From the NCBI GenBank assembly GCA_030549775.1, contig CM060172.1, positions 128,701,122 through 128,765,121 on the forward strand: a DNA stretch of 64,000 bases, read 5' to 3'. The position numbers were made by a program, and so were the translations under genes. The notes beneath the pieces are model-generated. The model was not told where the DNA came from, searched no databases, and saw only the letters and a program-made list of their open reading frames with translations. Within the stretch, counting starts at the first letter, position 1; every line of letters starts with the position of its first letter. Shown here in pieces: positions 17,776 through 30,928 of this stretch. The stretch is from Tamarix chinensis (taxonomy: Eukaryota; Streptophyta; Magnoliopsida; Caryophyllales; Tamaricaceae).

Positions 17776-19292
17776 ACTCAATAATTTTCCACTTTGATAC
17801 CAATTATTATTAAAATTAAGTCAAATTCATGGTATGACTAAAGAAAATGAAAATAGCTACATTAATGTAAAATTACAATTTAGAAAAATTTCATAACTAA
17901 TAAAATGATCATTTTGCCCTTAAAACATAATTAAGCTCATTTAGCACATAAAATATTAATCAAGTGTAATTATTTTACCGCAAACAACTCTATTATAGCA
18001 TATTATCATAAATATATTAAAAATACATAAATTTAACATGCTCTTGTATAAAAAAAACATGGTCACATGATTTGAGAAATAAATAACAATACATGGTGCA
18101 TGCATATTTTTTATGAGATTATAAGGACACATAAATTACAATTAAATATAACATAGGAAACCCCAAACATGCCATCACATGATATTTACATATTTAGTAA
18201 GATTATATGGGTTACCTCTTTCTAAGCAAAAATAGTAAAATAAAAATAAAGAACCACCAAAAGAACTTTAATGTCATTGAAAGTGGAGGCGTAAGGGGAG
18301 GCGACAAAAGATGACAACTTCACAATTTAACCAAAAATTTAACCTTTGTTACTTATTTAAAAATAAATAAAGGACATATATAAGGAAATGTAGAAGTGAA
18401 AACAAGTGAATAAGGAGAAAGAAAGGAGGATGGATCTCAGCTATAGGCTCAATAAAGCTTAAGAACGCTTAGCTAAACATAACCAAAATGAAGAAAGAGG
18501 TGGGTGGATCTAAGAAGAACAAATAAGAGAAATGCTGAATGAAAACATAAGAAGAAAAATGAGGTATAAGTATAAGGGATTTACAAAACAAAAATATTCA
18601 TCCAAAAGAGGGGGAGAGGTAGCTTTTTCAACACTTGAATAAAAAAGTACAAGGTGGTTGAGTGTGTTAGGTGGTGGAGTGTATTTAGATTGAATAAAGT
18701 TATGAAAACTAAGTAATCAACCAAGGTATAGGGGAGGTGATGGTGTGCACATACAAGGTTATATTTAATCACAGGGAATGAAATTGAAGAACGTTGGGTG
18801 CAAGAAAAATCAAAATGACACAACTAGCATAAGTAGAAAGTGTAAGAAAGTGACTTTAGCTCATATTTTGTTAGAATAAATAGTACAATTGTCTACTTGA
18901 TAAAAAATCTGATCATGGAAGTGTACGGAAGTAATTTTTTTAGTGAAAAATAATTTTAGGATTTATAGATTATATTTAGTGGTAGAAAGATTAATAAAGA
19001 GGTTAAAATTAATAAAAATAGCAAAAAAGATCCTAAAATTACAAAAAAAATATAAAAACCCTTAGAATAATATTCTAAAATCACATGTAAAATTTTATGA
19101 ATTTACAACAAGGTTTAGTATATAAAATATTGACCTAACAATAAACTAACAAGCTTACAAGTTAATTAAAAAAATAAATACCAAAACTATTCCTAAAATT
19201 ATGAAAATTTTCCTAATCCTCCTATTTACTTATTTAAAATCTCAATATATTTTTTTAGAATTTTTAACATAGATTTGATATGATTTTTATCC
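17776..19292 (-). mobile_element. Decayed LTR-type sequence, right of a nested solo LTR
   Basis: Continuation of the host element split by 13421-17770. AT-rich, with a purine-rich tract at about 18290-18560 that is the reverse of the C/T-rich leader of related units. The right end is not defined. No gene. Confidence 0.4.
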
Positions 19293-19431
19293 AGGGCCGT
19301 CTTTAGAATTTGTAGGGCCCTAGGTTGAACAATCCTATTTTTGACTTGGACCCCTTGTAATTATAATTAATTAATTAATTACACTATTTTATATTTGTTG
19401 ATAACTTGTTACAAAAATAAAACAAAATAGT
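19293..19431. other. GGGCC-type element remnant
   Basis: The phrases CAGGGCCGTCTTTAGAATTT and TAGGGCCCTAGG look like an end of a common plant DNA-transposon family with CAGGGCCGGCCCT termini. A related phrase (GGCCTAGGGCCC) lies near 34412. No partner end or TSD could be assigned, so this is a tentative fragment. Confidence 0.3.
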
Positions 19432-20470
19432 TGCAATACCCCCAAAATTATGAGCTAAAAAAATTATTTAAAGAGTTAATTGCACAAGCTAAAACAATAA
19501 AACTCGGAGTGTTACCACTGCACTTAGTACAAGTTTATATTTCTTTACCATTCTCATACCAAGTACTAAGGCTAAAAATATTTATTCCATTTCATTTAAT
19601 AGTATAATTATAGGAATCATAGTATAGAGGAATAAAGAAAATTAACATCATTCCAAGTAAATCCAATTGTTAGTGGTTACAAAATTTAAGAAAAAGAAAT
19701 ACATAAGAGCATAAGAATATAGAATTATCTAGATCAAAATATATTGGCAAAAACTCCAGATAGCCCTAACTTTTAACTCAAGTACTAGTCTTCAACTAAT
19801 CTTACGAACTAATTTGTAAAGACCACCGTCCATTGAATAAGTAGGGGTCTATAAAAAGAAACCCTTCAATATAACAATACTAAGTAACTCATTAAAAAAA
19901 ATTAATATGAGAAGTTTGCAGGGAACACATAAGAGACATCACAACAATATATGGTATAAAACATTGAAATACACGTGATGATTCAAAATATAACGATCAT
20001 ATCAGATATAATATATTAAGACATCCATATACTCTCTAAACTAATGACTAGAACCAATCTCAATATAATAACCATAACCTCAGAATGTATCCCATACTCT
20101 GTAACCATATCATTATTCTTAAACGTAAACAAAACCAGTAAGTGATTATGATCGTTCCCACTTTTACTAATTCCAAGTTCAGGAACCCCATTATTCTTAA
20201 TTCAGTGAATGGACTAAAGCACTTTTTAGGAAAAAATACACTCAATCTACTATTATAGTATATTGGAACAGACACAATACCTCTTAGGGAAATACGCTCA
20301 TGATCACTATTTGTAAACTAGTAGAACGGTCTGAAGCACCTCTTAGAAAAAAATGCAGCTGAACCAGTATTAACGTATGGTGGAACAGACACAATACCTT
20401 GGTTGTCACTTGCATGGTCTTTCAATTTTGATTAATCTTTATTCATCATTGCTTATCTCAATATCATAAT
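19432..20470 (-). mobile_element. Giant-LTR remnant, minus orientation, left of nested copy
   Basis: The left edge TGCAATACCCCCAAAATTA, followed by GTTACCACTGCACTTAGTAC and ACCAAGTACTAAGGCTAAA, is the reverse complement of the 3' end of the family 2 unit. Reversed hairpin-minisatellite copies follow (about 20160-20400). It is interrupted at 20471 by a full family 2 copy and resumes at 24869. Confidence 0.6.
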
Positions 20471-21302
20471 TGAAATACCACAATACCCTAATTTAGAGAA
20501 TTATGGAAAATTAATAATTTATTGGAGAAATTAATTAAATTAATTATTTTATTAAAATAAGAGGAAGTAATTAAGGTAAAATCAAGAGGAAATTAATAAA
20601 TAATTTAATTGGGAAAAATTATGGTGTTTTGCTAATTAGAATGGAATTTGGAAAAATATTTCAAAAATCTTAAATTAACCTAAAAAGGGAATTTAATTAT
20701 TATTTTAAATATCCCAAAATACCAAAATATTTTAAATACCCCACACACCTATTTTTCTTTTTCCCCTCTCTTTTCTTTTCTTTTCTTTTCTTTCCTTCCT
20801 CTCCCTTCTCCTTTTCTTTCTTCCCTTCTTTCACCGATCTAGGCCAACCCACCTCACGGCCCAGACTTCCCCTTTCTCTTGCGCGGCCCAGGCTTGCCTC
20901 CCTCTCATTTCTCCCTCGCCAGCCGATCGGCCCGGTCTAGCTTCCTTCTTTTTCTGTCTTTTCTCCCTGGACCAACTGGCCGCCCACCCTTCTTCTTCCT
21001 TTCTTCTTCCCCCGACCTTCCCTCTCCCTGACGCTAGACCTCTCCAATTCCTTATGCATTCATGTGGCTTCTGCACCGCTGCACTTCGACCTGCCACCCC
21101 TACTCTCTTCCCTATCATTCACTCTCTCTTCCCCACCCAATCACACCCTCTTTCTCTCCTCACACATGCCTCTCCCCCTTTCTTGAGCTATCAGGCCCTA
21201 TTAATTTGCAGGCTGCATAGGTCATGCGCTGCCGGCCAATGACCTGCATGCGTGCCGCCCACCTTCTCTCTCCCCCCTTTGTTGTTTCCCTTCATCCATG
21301 GC

Positions 21303-21311
21303 CTATAAATA
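21303..21311 (+). promoter_or_regulatory. TATA box of family 2 LTR
   Basis: CTATAAATA, about 830 bp from the LTR start and just before the C-rich leader; the expected place for a U3/R promoter. Confidence 0.6.
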
Positions 21312-21959
21312 ACCTTTAACCGCCCCTATTCAACCCTTTTTTCTCAACCTAGAAATCTGCTCCCTTTTGTGCGTCGGCGCTATCCAGCACCGCCACCCAA
21401 GCCACCACCTAAATTACTCCCTGCACCACCCTCCACCATGCTACACCCTTCAGCACCCTCAATCCTCCACTCCCTTTACCCTCCAAAATCACCAACAGAA
21501 CTTTCCCTACCTTTCTCTCTTTCTCCCTTCCTCCCTCTCCACCACTCTCAGCCACCACATCGCCGCCGCCTTTGGCTGCGCCACCACCACCATTCTAGCC
21601 CTCCTAACCTAGGCATCCTACACCACCTCAAATCCCCCTCTCATTCCCCCTCTCCTACCCAAAACACCCAACTTTCCACCCTTCTTCTCTTTTCCCCACC
21701 ATCGTCGGGGGCCACCACCGGTGTCGCCAGTCACTACCAACCCTAGGTGATATCCTAATCCTTAAAACCCTACTTATGATATCATTATCCCTTTTTATTT
21801 ATATTGTGTTATTATCCTTATTATTATTATTATTATTATGATATCATGACTATTATTTTTATTATTACTAAGTGTAGCCTCGAGATATTTATCCCATTAT
21901 TATTAAAGGGGTCGAAACCCTATGTTAACTATTATTATAATTATACTTATTTTTATTAA

Positions 21960-21967
21960 TACCATTA

Positions 21968-22022
<55 letters not shown>
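21960..22022. repeat. (ATT)n microsatellite
   Basis: About 18 near-perfect ATT repeats, within a larger imperfect ATT-rich tract (about 21810-22380) inside the family 2 LTR. Confidence 0.95.
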
Positions 22023-23749
22023 GTACTAGCCTTAGTATATTATTACTATTATTACTTTTGTAAATATTCGAAACCTTACTTGTATAAATATCATTATTTT
22101 GATTATTTTTATTATTAGTATTATCCTTAACAATATTATTATTTTTGTTATTATTTTTATTACTAACCCTATTATTAGTCTTAACCTTAATAATACTAGG
22201 GTTTTTACTATTATAATTATTAGAACCCCTTTTAAGTATTATTCTTAAGATTTGAACTATTACTACTATTATTAGTATTATTACTAATATTATTAATATT
22301 ACTATTTTTGCTACAACTAGTATTATTAATATTATTAGTAGTATTAAAGCTATTATTTTTAATAATATAAATATGGCTATAAATACCTTAACATGAACCT
22401 ATTTTGACTAGTAATAATCTAGTAGGCTAACTTGAGAATAAAAACCATATTTTTTTACTTGTAAAGTTTCTTTTAATAAAAGTAACTCTAATATTAGAAT
22501 AAAGTAGGAAATAATAGTAATTTTAGTAGTATTGAAACTAATCCTTAGTTTTTCCCTTTTATAGGTGAACCTAGTCAAAACCCTAAGGAGTCGTAAGAGC
22601 GTGCTCCAAGATTGGTGTCGTGTTAAGTAAGGATGCAGCTAAGGCCCCCTATGTGTGTGTTATGTGCCTTGTATGCCATGTACCATGTTATGTTGTGTAT
22701 CTTATGATTACTATAACTTTTTTATATGTAGCGTAGCTTTGATTTGAGGTATGCTTATATAGCTTTCTTATGGCATGTTTATAATATGTATACGTTGTGT
22801 TTATGATGTTATGTGATGTGGCCTTTTAGGACATGCATGCTAGGATGTTAATATAATGATATGGGGTGAAAGGATGAAAAAAGAAAAAGGGGAAGTGAGT
22901 TGACCAAGGGATATGGGATTGAATTAATTATCCCATGATCCATGAGGAGGAAAATAAAAGGGGACTATAAACAAAATAAAGAGTGGGTGAACTTGCATGG
23001 GAGTTTCTAGTGTTTGCATGGGGTGGATGGAGTTATCATGGGGATGATATTTATGTGTGAAAATTTGTCTTGGAGTGTAAGTAAGGTAAGGGAAGAGTTT
23101 TTGGGGTCATTAGAGGCTTTGGGTGAAAAATAGTATGTGGGTTAGTATAAAGGTGCACAGAAGACCTGGTTAGGGTTTTGGAGGAAAACCCTAATTTGAG
23201 ATGGTTGTGAAAGTAAAAATAATCGAGGGTGAGTGGAGTATGGGATGAGACTAGAATAATATCATATGTAGGGTGAGTATGTGTGTCATGGAAAACAATG
23301 ATGGTAGGTGAGAAATGGAGGGGTGACATGTGAAAAAGAATGGTGCTAGGGTTTGGTGTAGCCAACTAGGGTTTCATGGTCACATGTATATTTGGAGGAG
23401 CAAAGTGAAAAGATGGGTGTTGAATCTAAGGGAGGTGATGTATGGGGTGTTACAACGGCCTTAGTTGTGTGAGGTAGAGAAGGATGGGCCACATAGGCTC
23501 AAATTAAGGTTTTAGGAGAAAACCCGAGGGTAAGATAGTGAGTGCACTTGGAGGGCATAAGGTAGTGGGCCTTGACCCACACACTTATGAGTTGGGCCTC
23601 TTGTGTGAGTAAGTGGAAGAAGGAAAGGATGTTGGGGTGTGTTAGGAGGTATATAAGTCTCAAGATAGAGGACGAGCCCTCTTGGGGGAATAAGAGTAGA
23701 TGGAGTGTGTCATGCATGTCTAGGGTGAAACTTGTTGAATAAGACACAG

Positions 23750-24160
23750 TAAAACACTAATCATTTAAAGTTGATGATTATTGAGCCAAGCCTAAACTGA
23801 TCCATCAGCATAATAGTGGCCAGGTGCTAGGGTGCCTTCGAGATCGATCCACTCGAATATAATAGTGGTTAGCTACGTTCTGCCCTGTACGTTTTTGATC
23901 CACTGATTATAATAGTGGGGGATCCTGAGCTCAATAAAAAAAATCCTAAGTTTGATAAGATACGTAAAAGACACTAAGTACTTACAGTGGAACACTATGA
24001 GAGTCGGGGTCAAACCGATCCATCAGCATAATAGTGGCCAGGAGCATCTTTCCCTGGATATCAATCCACTGCATATAATAGTGGTTAGATGCATTCTGCC
24101 CTGTATGTGACCGATCCACCGGCTATAATAATGGGGTTCCCGTACTCGCATGGATTGATA
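23750..24160 (+). repeat. Two-block hairpin minisatellite in family 2 LTR, copy 1
   Basis: Two successive blocks. Each opens with CACTAATCATTTAAAGT or CACTAAGTACTTACAGT and then carries three copies of a CGATCCA-CNG-ATAATAGTGG unit, the third running into GGGG. Block 1 is about 23750-23940; block 2 is about 23970-24145. The same arrangement recurs at 39955-40340. Confidence 0.8.
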
Positions 24161-24868
24161 AAGAGCATGTTGTAAAATGAGTATTGATTAGAGAATTAAA
24201 CAATCAATTTATTCAAACTATAGCTTGACCTTTATTTATCTATAATGATTGTATGATGTTTATATGATTATGCTTGTGTTATATGCCTTTGTGTGTTGGC
24301 CTTAGATGTATGGTTTCCATACTTAGTATGTAGTGTACTAACTACCCGTTTCATGGGTGCTGCTTATTCCCATGAGTAGAAGGTCCCTTTGAGTTTGTGC
24401 AGGTTGGTGATGCGGTTTTCGATGCCTTTGATGCTTACGATGCATCGGGCGGGGCTGAAAGTTGAGCCTAGACTTGGCTTGGGAACCAAAAGCATCGTGG
24501 TCAGATTTACCTTTTTGTGTTCCTTTATTTTCTACCGGTTTATTCAGACTTAATTTTTATTGTACTGTAGCTCTCTCCCTTTTGAGGAATTTTAATTATG
24601 TATTCTCAATTGTAAACTCTTTTCCGCGTACTCTGATTTCTGTCTTCTGAATGTTTCAATGCTTTTATGAATCCTTGATTTGAGTTTTATTTATGATGGT
24701 TAGTAATCTTTCTTTAGCCTTTTGTTTAGTATGGGACCAGCTGGGGGGGCCGAGCTTGTACTGATCACGGTGGTAATATCCCCAAAATTCACAAGTTTTG
24801 TTTTACTTACTTCCATTAAATCTTTAATCAAATGAACTTTTTCAGTAGTGAATTTTGGGGGTGTTATA

Positions 24869-27800
24869 ATAATCTAGTTTATGTTGAGATTGGGAGCCCC
24901 ACTATTCTTAAAACAGTGGAACGGTCTGAAGTACCTCTCAGGGTCAATACACTCGAGCCACTATTATCGTCCGGTGGATGGAACCAACACCCCGGCCTAA
25001 GCTTACGTTATCCTTATCTTTAAGTGATTAGTATCTTATTCAATGTGGTATTTCTCAAGGTCCTCATACATACGCATATGTAGACATACAATACACATAA
25101 TATATCTTAACATAATCATTTGAAACACATACAACATAAACAACATGAATTTCCATTACACTTCTCTATGGAAAAGGCCACACCTCTCTTAGGAATCCCT
25201 AATTCCATAAGTTAACTATAACTTCTCCTCTGGTACTCTTTTCATCACCAATTCACTATCCATTCTTAAAATATTATTACCAATAACATACTTAAAGATA
25301 AAAGTTTAACTCCAACATCTTATACATGCGATAATAGACTACCTTTAGCGTTACTACTTATATTTCCCACAAAACCCTAATTTCATAAATCAAACATAAC
25401 TTTTTCCATAAAACTCATATATCCATTAAACTCAATATACATTCCCAAAATATTATTATTGATATTACATATGAAAATCAAGTTCAAAATCCAACTTCTT
25501 ACACATGCGATAATAGCCTATATTTATCATTATTATTCACGTTCCCAATAAAACCCTAATTTTACGATTCAATCATAACTTTTCTCATGATACTCATATT
25601 ACTCCCAACTTTAATATACATTCATAAAATACCAATATAACAATGTATCTAGAAATTGATGTGAAACTCAAACAATTCCAGTATGTGACAATAATTTCAT
25701 ACCTAAGGTTTCTATTCCCACTTAAAGTCGCCTTCCTCATTTATAGGACTTAGACCGTTCATATTTACTCTAAACTTTACATATATTATACTTAATTTAT
25801 TTTGATCCACTTATCACATTAAAATACCCAAAATTATATTTTTAACTTATATTGACAAATGCCCTTAAGGTAGTTAAAATGCCTATTTTTCCACCAAAAT
25901 CTTTTGATTCCCAATATGAATGATTTTTCAACCTCATCTACATTCTATCATCCTAAAAATGCATAACCACAATTATACATAGATACTAAATCATGACATG
26001 TATCCTTACATATGGTTTAGCATGTAAATTCTTGACAGGTATTTATAAAACTTCAAACCACATACTTCCATACTTAACAATAATTAAGGCATACTTATAG
26101 GAGAAAATATCATAATATGCTTAAAATGACCAAATTACCACTAGGGCACACAGTAATCATAATCATGCCAATAATTTAGGCAAAAAATTATAACATAACA
26201 AACATACTTAATAAAAATTATACATCAAAACCCTAATGTGCTATTATAAGATATCTAAATATTTTATTAGAGTATAAGAATTACTTGATTTCCAAAAAAA
26301 GCATAATTTATCGGTGACCTACTAAAAATTATTAAGCTTCGCTAATCAAAATTTGGTACCTAAAAATAATACCATATTAAATAAATTAATATTTAACTAA
26401 TAAAATAATAACTTTTATTAAAATATTTATTAAATAGAAAAACTACCAAATTCCCCTTAATGTGAAAATAGTAAAATTTTAAATGAAATCTCATGTTGCT
26501 CATGCATCATAAGTTTGGCAAAGGTGAAAGGCTTGGGGGAAGAAAGGTTAACTGGGTGGAGGTGATGGTTGAGGTGGGTGGTGTAGTGATGGAGCTGCTA
26601 GTGGTGTAGCTAGGAAATTTGGCGGTGATTGGGTGGAGTCAAGGCTATGTGTAGGTTGTAGAGGCAATGAGGCATGGACTGAGGCATCGGTGGTGTGTGG
26701 GATGGCTATTTAGGGAGGTAGAGGAAGGTGAGAAGATGGTTGCTTGATGCATGACTCGGTTGAGGAGCGACAATAAGGAGGTAGATGCTGATGGAGGTTG
26801 GTTGCATCCAGGAGGGTGAACATCTAGTAGGAGGTCGACTGGCGAAAGCACATCTCAGGGACAACCCACATAAACACCTTAGTCCAACTCACGTAATCTT
26901 TCCCTTTAAATGATTAGTATCTTATTAGAGTTAATTGTATATTCAAGAATATCATTTATTACTCATATAGGTATGCAAGACATATAATTGAATAACATAA
27001 TCATGACAACATAATTATCCTCAAATGACCATAATACATTTAGTATAGTTCATATTCTCATGTTCTCCCAAGCCTTATAAATCCCATTACTAATACTTAT
27101 AAATTTCCAATATTCATTCGGGACATATATGCTCAGTTATTTACATAAATGTATGCCCAAAATTATTCCAAAGGCAAACTTCCACAATTTCATTACTCTC
27201 AAGATATCATATCATAAAATAAAATCATTCATATAACATGTCCAAAATAAAAGCACATACACATACACATACACATAAAATCTTAGCTACGACATGTATC
27301 ATTACCAACAAGGACACCAGGCTCTATGCACATAAAACCTAAATCACCTCCTTTGAGATTGCCAAAATATCACCTATGAAAATAAGATAATACATGATTA
27401 GGATCAAAGATTATAATTAAGGGAATAGTTAAGGCGAAAGAGGGTAAAAATAGAAATAACTGGATTCAAAGGGAAGCTTGAGTTGTGTGAAAGTGTGGTG
27501 GAAGGTATGATGATACTATGGTGAAACTTTAGTGGTGTTTAGGTGAAGCTTATGTGTGTAAGGGGTGCACGGCCAAAAAAAATGGGGTTTCATGGGCATA
27601 CAGTAGGTTGTGCTCACCGAGGTCATGAGATGGGAACTGGTACGGGTAGGATATGGGAAGAAGGCACGGTAGTGCTAATGCATCGCATGCATAGGTGAGA
27701 ACGAATAGAGACGCATGAAAATTATATGAGGTTGTGTGTCATCTATGGGAGTATGCACAAGTGAACTGTGTGAGCATGCACAGGCGTGCGATAAGGAAAA

Positions 27801-28035
27801 AGGATGGTGTATGACTATGTGACATACCATACATGAGTTGTGCGTCTCACAAAAATGTGATAGACACACAATAAAAGAAGGCAAAGATGGAAGCGGTTTA
27901 GGGTTGAGGGATGTAGGTGGTGGCAGTGATGGTTGGTGAGGTCAGAAAAGGTCGGGTAAAGAATCACGGGGAGATGATATGGGTTTGGTGGAAAATGGTG
28001 GTGCGGTGGCGTTCAAAGAGCCGTGGGATGCAAGG
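24869..28035 (-). mobile_element. Giant-LTR remnants in minus orientation (two partial copies)
   Basis: 24869-25020 carries reversed hairpin-minisatellite units, completing the host split at 20470. Then AT-rich sequence and a purine-rich tract (26510-26860, the reversed leader). At about 26867 the motif ACTCACGTAATC...TGATTAGTATCTTATT repeats the one at about 24998-25040, showing a second partial minus-strand copy that runs through a further purine-rich tract (27420-28030). No TSD was found for either. No gene. Confidence 0.5.
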
Positions 28036-29449
28036 GATCGTCTGGTATGTGTGTGTAATTTTTCAAAATTTAGCTAAACCTATTTGAGTAATTTACAATG
28101 TCACATAATCCTAATCTTGAAAAATTAATATTTCCACCTTACCGTAACCCTCTAAACCTAAAATTTTGGCCTAATCAACTTGATCGATAAGTTAACTAAC
28201 GCAATGTCCTAACCTAAAATATATTAACCTAATTCTAATCCAAAAACCAAACCTATTCTCTCCTCTTTTTCTTTTCCCTTTTTCTTCCTTTAGTTGACCC
28301 TTATATTTTTACTTTTCCCCCTTTTCGTATGTGAAACATTACCCTTAGACAATGCCTACCATACCCCATTACCACCATCACCTCCCCATCCCCTACCAAG
28401 CCACTCCTTAACTTTCAATATATCAACTTCCAGCTCCTATGATTGTGGTTTGGATTTGAATTTCTAGTTGATTGTTCCCCCTTTCCTACGTGCATGTATA
28501 TGTATATGCACCCTATAATAAATGCTCCTAACCATGTCTTTTCTCCATTCATTTTTCTGCAGAAACTCCACCACCAATTGTATCCTACTTTCCTTCATTT
28601 CCCTCCTTCTAATCATCTTCAAGATATCCCCAAAAAACCACCATCAACAACTCTCACCGAAACACCTTCCTTACTACTGATAAATTCCATCGAACCTCCC
28701 CCACAACCAACAACCAAAACAGCTGGTGCACCACCCCACCTTTCGACCAAACTCACTGTAACTTCCTCCTTTGTTTTCTTTCCTTGGCTATAGAAACAAC
28801 AATCGAACACCACCCCCACCATTTGGCCACTCCAACCGCGCTACACCACCACCATTCGACCAAACGAACCGGTGCACATCCCTTGTTTCAGCCATTTCCA
28901 TTAGTGCAGACCACCCTCCTTTGTCAATTTCTACTAGTGTACACCCCATCCTTTGGCCACTTCCATCAGTTCACACTCCCTAGCCATGACACAAACAATC
29001 ATTTCTTCATCCTTCACCTCTGCACAACCCTCTATTCCTCCTCTTTGGTTGCACAAAGCAAATAATCACCTTAGTTGGTTTGGTTTCCATCATTTTTTTT
29101 ACCCTTTTATTTCCTTAACATTTACTTAATTATGTGGCTTAATCCTAATGATGCTTTATTGTGGTTTCTTAGGTAACATTCCTAAGGTTTTGAAAGAGTC
29201 AAGATAGGATAAGTGTGCTTAGAGAGTAGAGTATTTTTCGTAAGGATACTTATTGTAGTCTAGAATTTTTGATTGATACGTGTTATGCATGATTTTTTTA
29301 TACCATGTTATTTTTTATCATGCGACTAAATGTATGATTGTTAATGCTATGCTATGATATTTGATATTTTATTATGCCAAAATACGTAAGTTAAGGATAT
29401 TGGGATATCATATGATAATATTATCTGTGGAAACCCTTGTTGTGTGTTA
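28036..29449 (+). mobile_element. 5' part of a giant-LTR-type unit, plus orientation
   Basis: AT-rich 5' segment with AAAATTT-GCTAAACCTA-type phrases shared (reversed) with 10200-10572, then a C/T-rich leader (28250-29065) and the conserved block around CATTCCTAAGG near 29178. It is cut at about 29450 by another LTR fragment. The leader frames 28443-28793 and 28784-29065 are low-complexity Pro/Thr/His/Ser sequences, not recognised proteins. Confidence 0.5.
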
Positions 29450-30928
29450 TGTTATTTCCGTAAGCACACGAATTCGTTATAGCATTTCAAAGTTGTATCC
29501 CATAGGGACTTCGTAATTGATTACACTTCTTTACTATTTTAACTATCTAAATCTATACAAAATGGGGGTATGCATTTGGATAAAAAAAAGAATAATTATG
29601 AAAAGCTTTCTAACTTGCAGATACTAAATAATAAGAGTGAAACCTAGGACTAAACTTTGGTCTCCGAATTAATGATCAATAATGAAACAACATTTATTTC
29701 GTAGATTAATTCACTAATTGTGGATAATTGATCATATTATATTCATTAGCCTCTTTCAAGGTCTAAGAATGTATTTAATCTAATTTTCCAACTCTTTTCG
29801 TGACTCACAAATTAAACTAAACCCATTAAGCGTCACCAATTCTAGAATCTCTAAGAATTAAACATCTACTTTCGTAATTGCTTAAATTCCCATACATATG
29901 CTAATTTTCGATAATAATTTTAGCCTTTCAGTTGTAGATTACATCTAAGGAGGTCAGATTTATTCAAATCAACTTTACAATAATTATATCTAGCATATAT
30001 AATAGTATAAACGAATCAATAATACGGCATAATACTTTAATTCATCATATTGATTACTAAAACGGTACCTAGTCTAATCCAAGAAAGGAGACTACTCACT
30101 CATATTTTCATATGAAATTAACAAAATAAATAGCATGATGATCATAATAATAATGAAAAGATAGAAGATTTTCATATGAAATTAACAAAATAAATAGCAT
30201 GATGATCATAATAATAATGAAAAGATAGAAGAAGAATTAGATTGAAATAACTATAATCTGGAAGAGAGCAATGTTGATTTTGAGTCGACCGTACACAAAT
30301 TACACAATTGAATCTCTGGAAAAATAAAAACTAAAGGAACCAACAATTACATGAAGCTCCACTCAGTAATGAGGGGTATCTCAGTCTCCTAAAACCTCCT
30401 CTCTATCTCCTTAAGAAGTCACCGAGGCGTGCCATAAAAATTTCCATTATGGCGGCCATGTCGCTCATGTAAATCGTGGGGACGACCATTGCTGTACGGC
30501 CGTGCGGCCTTTGCACGGCCTAACAGTATAGTTTCTCAGCTCTAAGCATTTTGGAATTTTCAACCTTGCATGGTTGTGCAAGCCTGGCATGACCTGGCAG
30601 TGCAATATTTTTAGCCTTGACTTTTCAGGGCAGAATTTTACATGGCCATGCAACCATGCACTGCCTGGCCGTGTGATTATGTTTTCTTTCATGATAATAG
30701 GGGAGTGCTGCAAGGCTGTGCTTGGGTGTGTAGTCGACCGTGTAGCCCCCTTTTCAGGCTTCTTAGGGATATCTTGGCATATCTTTTTACCTCTCATAGC
30801 TTCAATACACTTCCATAAATATGTTGGGTTGATATACTCTCCTCCCAAGCTTTCCTTGCTAGGTCCTTTGCTCGAAAAATAAGCAATTCTTTCTCGAGAT
30901 TGGTGTTTTTGAGGAAAATCCTACAACA
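29450..30928 (-). mobile_element. Probable LTR of an unrelated retrotransposon, minus orientation
   Basis: The left edge TGTTATTTCCGTAAGCACAC followed by CCCATAGGGAC resembles a widespread plant LTR end (reverse orientation), and the right edge reverses to TGTTGTAGGATTTTCC. GC-rich phrases with CCGTGC/TGCACGG repeats occur at about 30480-30740. No matching TSD was found, so the boundaries are approximate. It contains the exact tandem duplication at 30104-30231. Reading frames 30465-30848 (minus) and 30574-30882 (plus) overlap each other and are not recognised. Confidence 0.45.
30104..30231. repeat. Perfect tandem duplication of a 64-bp unit
   Basis: The 64 bases from 30104 are repeated exactly from 30168. 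Unit begins ATTTTCATATGAAATTAAC and ends AAAGATAGAAG. Exact identity points to a recent slippage-type event. Confidence 0.95.

Larger units (their letters stand above)
20471..24868 (+). mobile_element. Giant solo LTR, family 2, copy 1 (4398 bp, TSD ATAAT)
   Basis: Starts TGAAATACCACAATACCC and ends GAATTTTGGGGGTGTTATA (final CA changed to TA); perfect TSD ATAAT at 20466-20470 and 24869-24873. Order: AT-rich 5' part; pyrimidine-rich tract (20750-21300); CTATAAATA box at 21303-21311; C-rich leader (21360-21740) with CCACC runs; TTA/ATT microsatellites (about 21790-22380); a conserved block CCCTAAGGAGTCGTAAGAGC (22583); hairpin minisatellites in two blocks (23750-24160); and the conserved 3' end. 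No gag or pol. The layout matches 36291-41032. Frames such as 21369-21746 are low-complexity leader, not protein genes. Confidence 0.87.

Noticed and set aside
23750..24160. CRISPR-like spaced repeats
   Set aside because: Plant nuclear DNA; units are tandem and the intervening sequence is itself repeated, so this is a minisatellite.
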